64,000 nucleotides of DNA, taken from the NCBI RefSeq assembly GCF_014201355.1, contig NZ_JACHEG010000009.1, positions 62,001-126,000 of the forward strand, given 5' to 3'. This document shows positions 63,731-64,000 of the stretch, piece after piece. The notes under the pieces were generated by a model. The model saw only the letters and a list, made by a program, of their open reading frames with translations, did no database searches and was not told the DNA's origin. The stretch is from Aliirhizobium wenxiniae. GTDB taxonomy: Bacteria; Pseudomonadota; Alphaproteobacteria; Rhizobiales; Rhizobiaceae. Numbering within the stretch: position 1 is the stretch's first letter; each line of letters starts with the position of its first letter. The position numbers were made by a program, and so were the translations under genes.

Positions 63731-64000
63731 ATGAGAGAAACGATGTTGCGATTTCAGTTTGACGAGAAGAAAGGTGTGGAGGCGATGACATACATCGCAT
63801 CGCGCTGGCCGGACGTCACTGCCTTTTTCGCAGCGAAGATCCTTTTTTTCGCAGAGAAGTATCACCTCAACCGATACGCGCGACCGATCGTGGCAGATAC
63901 CTTTATCGCCATGCCTAATGGTCCGGTGCCTTCGACCATATACGACTTCATCAAGGGGCGACTGCACAACGCTGGCGACCCAGAAGCCGTAACCAAGGCA
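63731..64000 (+). CDS. Panacea/SocA-like (DUF4065) protein, partial at window end
   Basis: The first 90 residues are visible: MRETMLRFQFDEKKGVEAMTYIASRWPDVTAFFAAKILFFAEKYHLNRYARPIVADTFIAMPNGPVPSTIYDFIKG. This is the opening of the Panacea domain (kilA/SocA-like), common in toxin-antitoxin and phage-related loci as the antitoxin side. It is cut by the end of the window, so a partner toxin cannot be seen. ATG 63731 is used; 63743 is an alternative. Confidence 0.82.
   Translation, partial: MRETMLRFQFDEKKGVEAMTYIASRWPDVTAFFAAKILFFAEKYHLNRYARPIVADTFIAMPNGPVPSTIYDFIKGRLHNAGDPEAVTKA

Overview
The window is a piece of a Rhizobiaceae chromosome (Rhizobium/Agrobacterium/Neorhizobium group; the genus cannot be fixed from sequence alone). 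Evidence: the rho-mnmE-mnmG-rsmG-parA-parB-holA-lptE-leuS order with parS sites that is typical of the region next to the rhizobial chromosomal origin, the TrcR/DUF1013 regulator, the ~1590-residue NAD-dependent glutamate dehydrogenase, an ImuA-ImuB-DnaE2 mutasome behind an alphaproteobacterial LexA box (GAAC-N7-GAAC), and an SDHAF4/DUF1674 protein.

1-47.6 kb is core chromosome. 1-11 kb: transcription termination (rho), tRNA modification (mnmE, mnmG), 16S rRNA methylation (rsmG) and chromosome segregation (parA, parB, with parS at 2676, 4588 and a degenerate site at 13749), facing a reverse-strand leuS-lptE-holA operon with overlapping genes. 11-17 kb: PLP homeostasis protein, then two AMP-forming acyl-CoA synthetases (prpE, acs) on either side of trcR. 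17-23.7 kb: secreted nuclease, SDHAF4-like protein, htpX-rsmB, a heparinase II/III-like protein and purH. 23.7-36 kb: Atg22-like MFS, giant GDH, beta-carbonic anhydrase, MltB-like transglycosylase, asd, an MHS-type MFS with a large inserted domain, and a PAP2 phosphatase. 36-40 kb: leuB, leuD, a CoA-ester lyase and small proteins. 40.2-46.1 kb: SOS mutagenesis operon imuA-imuB-dnaE2. Then a SAM methyltransferase and tRNA-Ser(CGA).

47.7-64 kb is an accessory/defence island. It holds a GIY-YIG/DUF4357 protein, a membrane protein, a complete type I restriction-modification system (hsdM-hsdS-hsdR) with a coupled YgjP-type metallopeptidase, a serine resolvase, three genes I cannot assign (one carries a WhiB-like cysteine pattern), a nearly empty 0.9-kb stretch, a tyrosine integrase, and then a retron. 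A truncated DUF6880 gene, a second copy of the integrase 5' end and the start of a Panacea/SocA-like gene close the window.

The most interesting object is the retron at about 61.0-63.1 kb (minus strand). A promoter (TTGACA/TATCGT) is followed by an ncRNA candidate with paired a1/a2 ends, a TTAGC branch-site candidate, one msr hairpin and a long msd hairpin with 21-bp arms. The a2 arm abuts the start codon of an NDT-like effector related to that of Ec86 (retron-Eco1), which overlaps the gene for a canonical retron reverse transcriptase. All parts appear intact, and the ncRNA is worked out here from the sequence.
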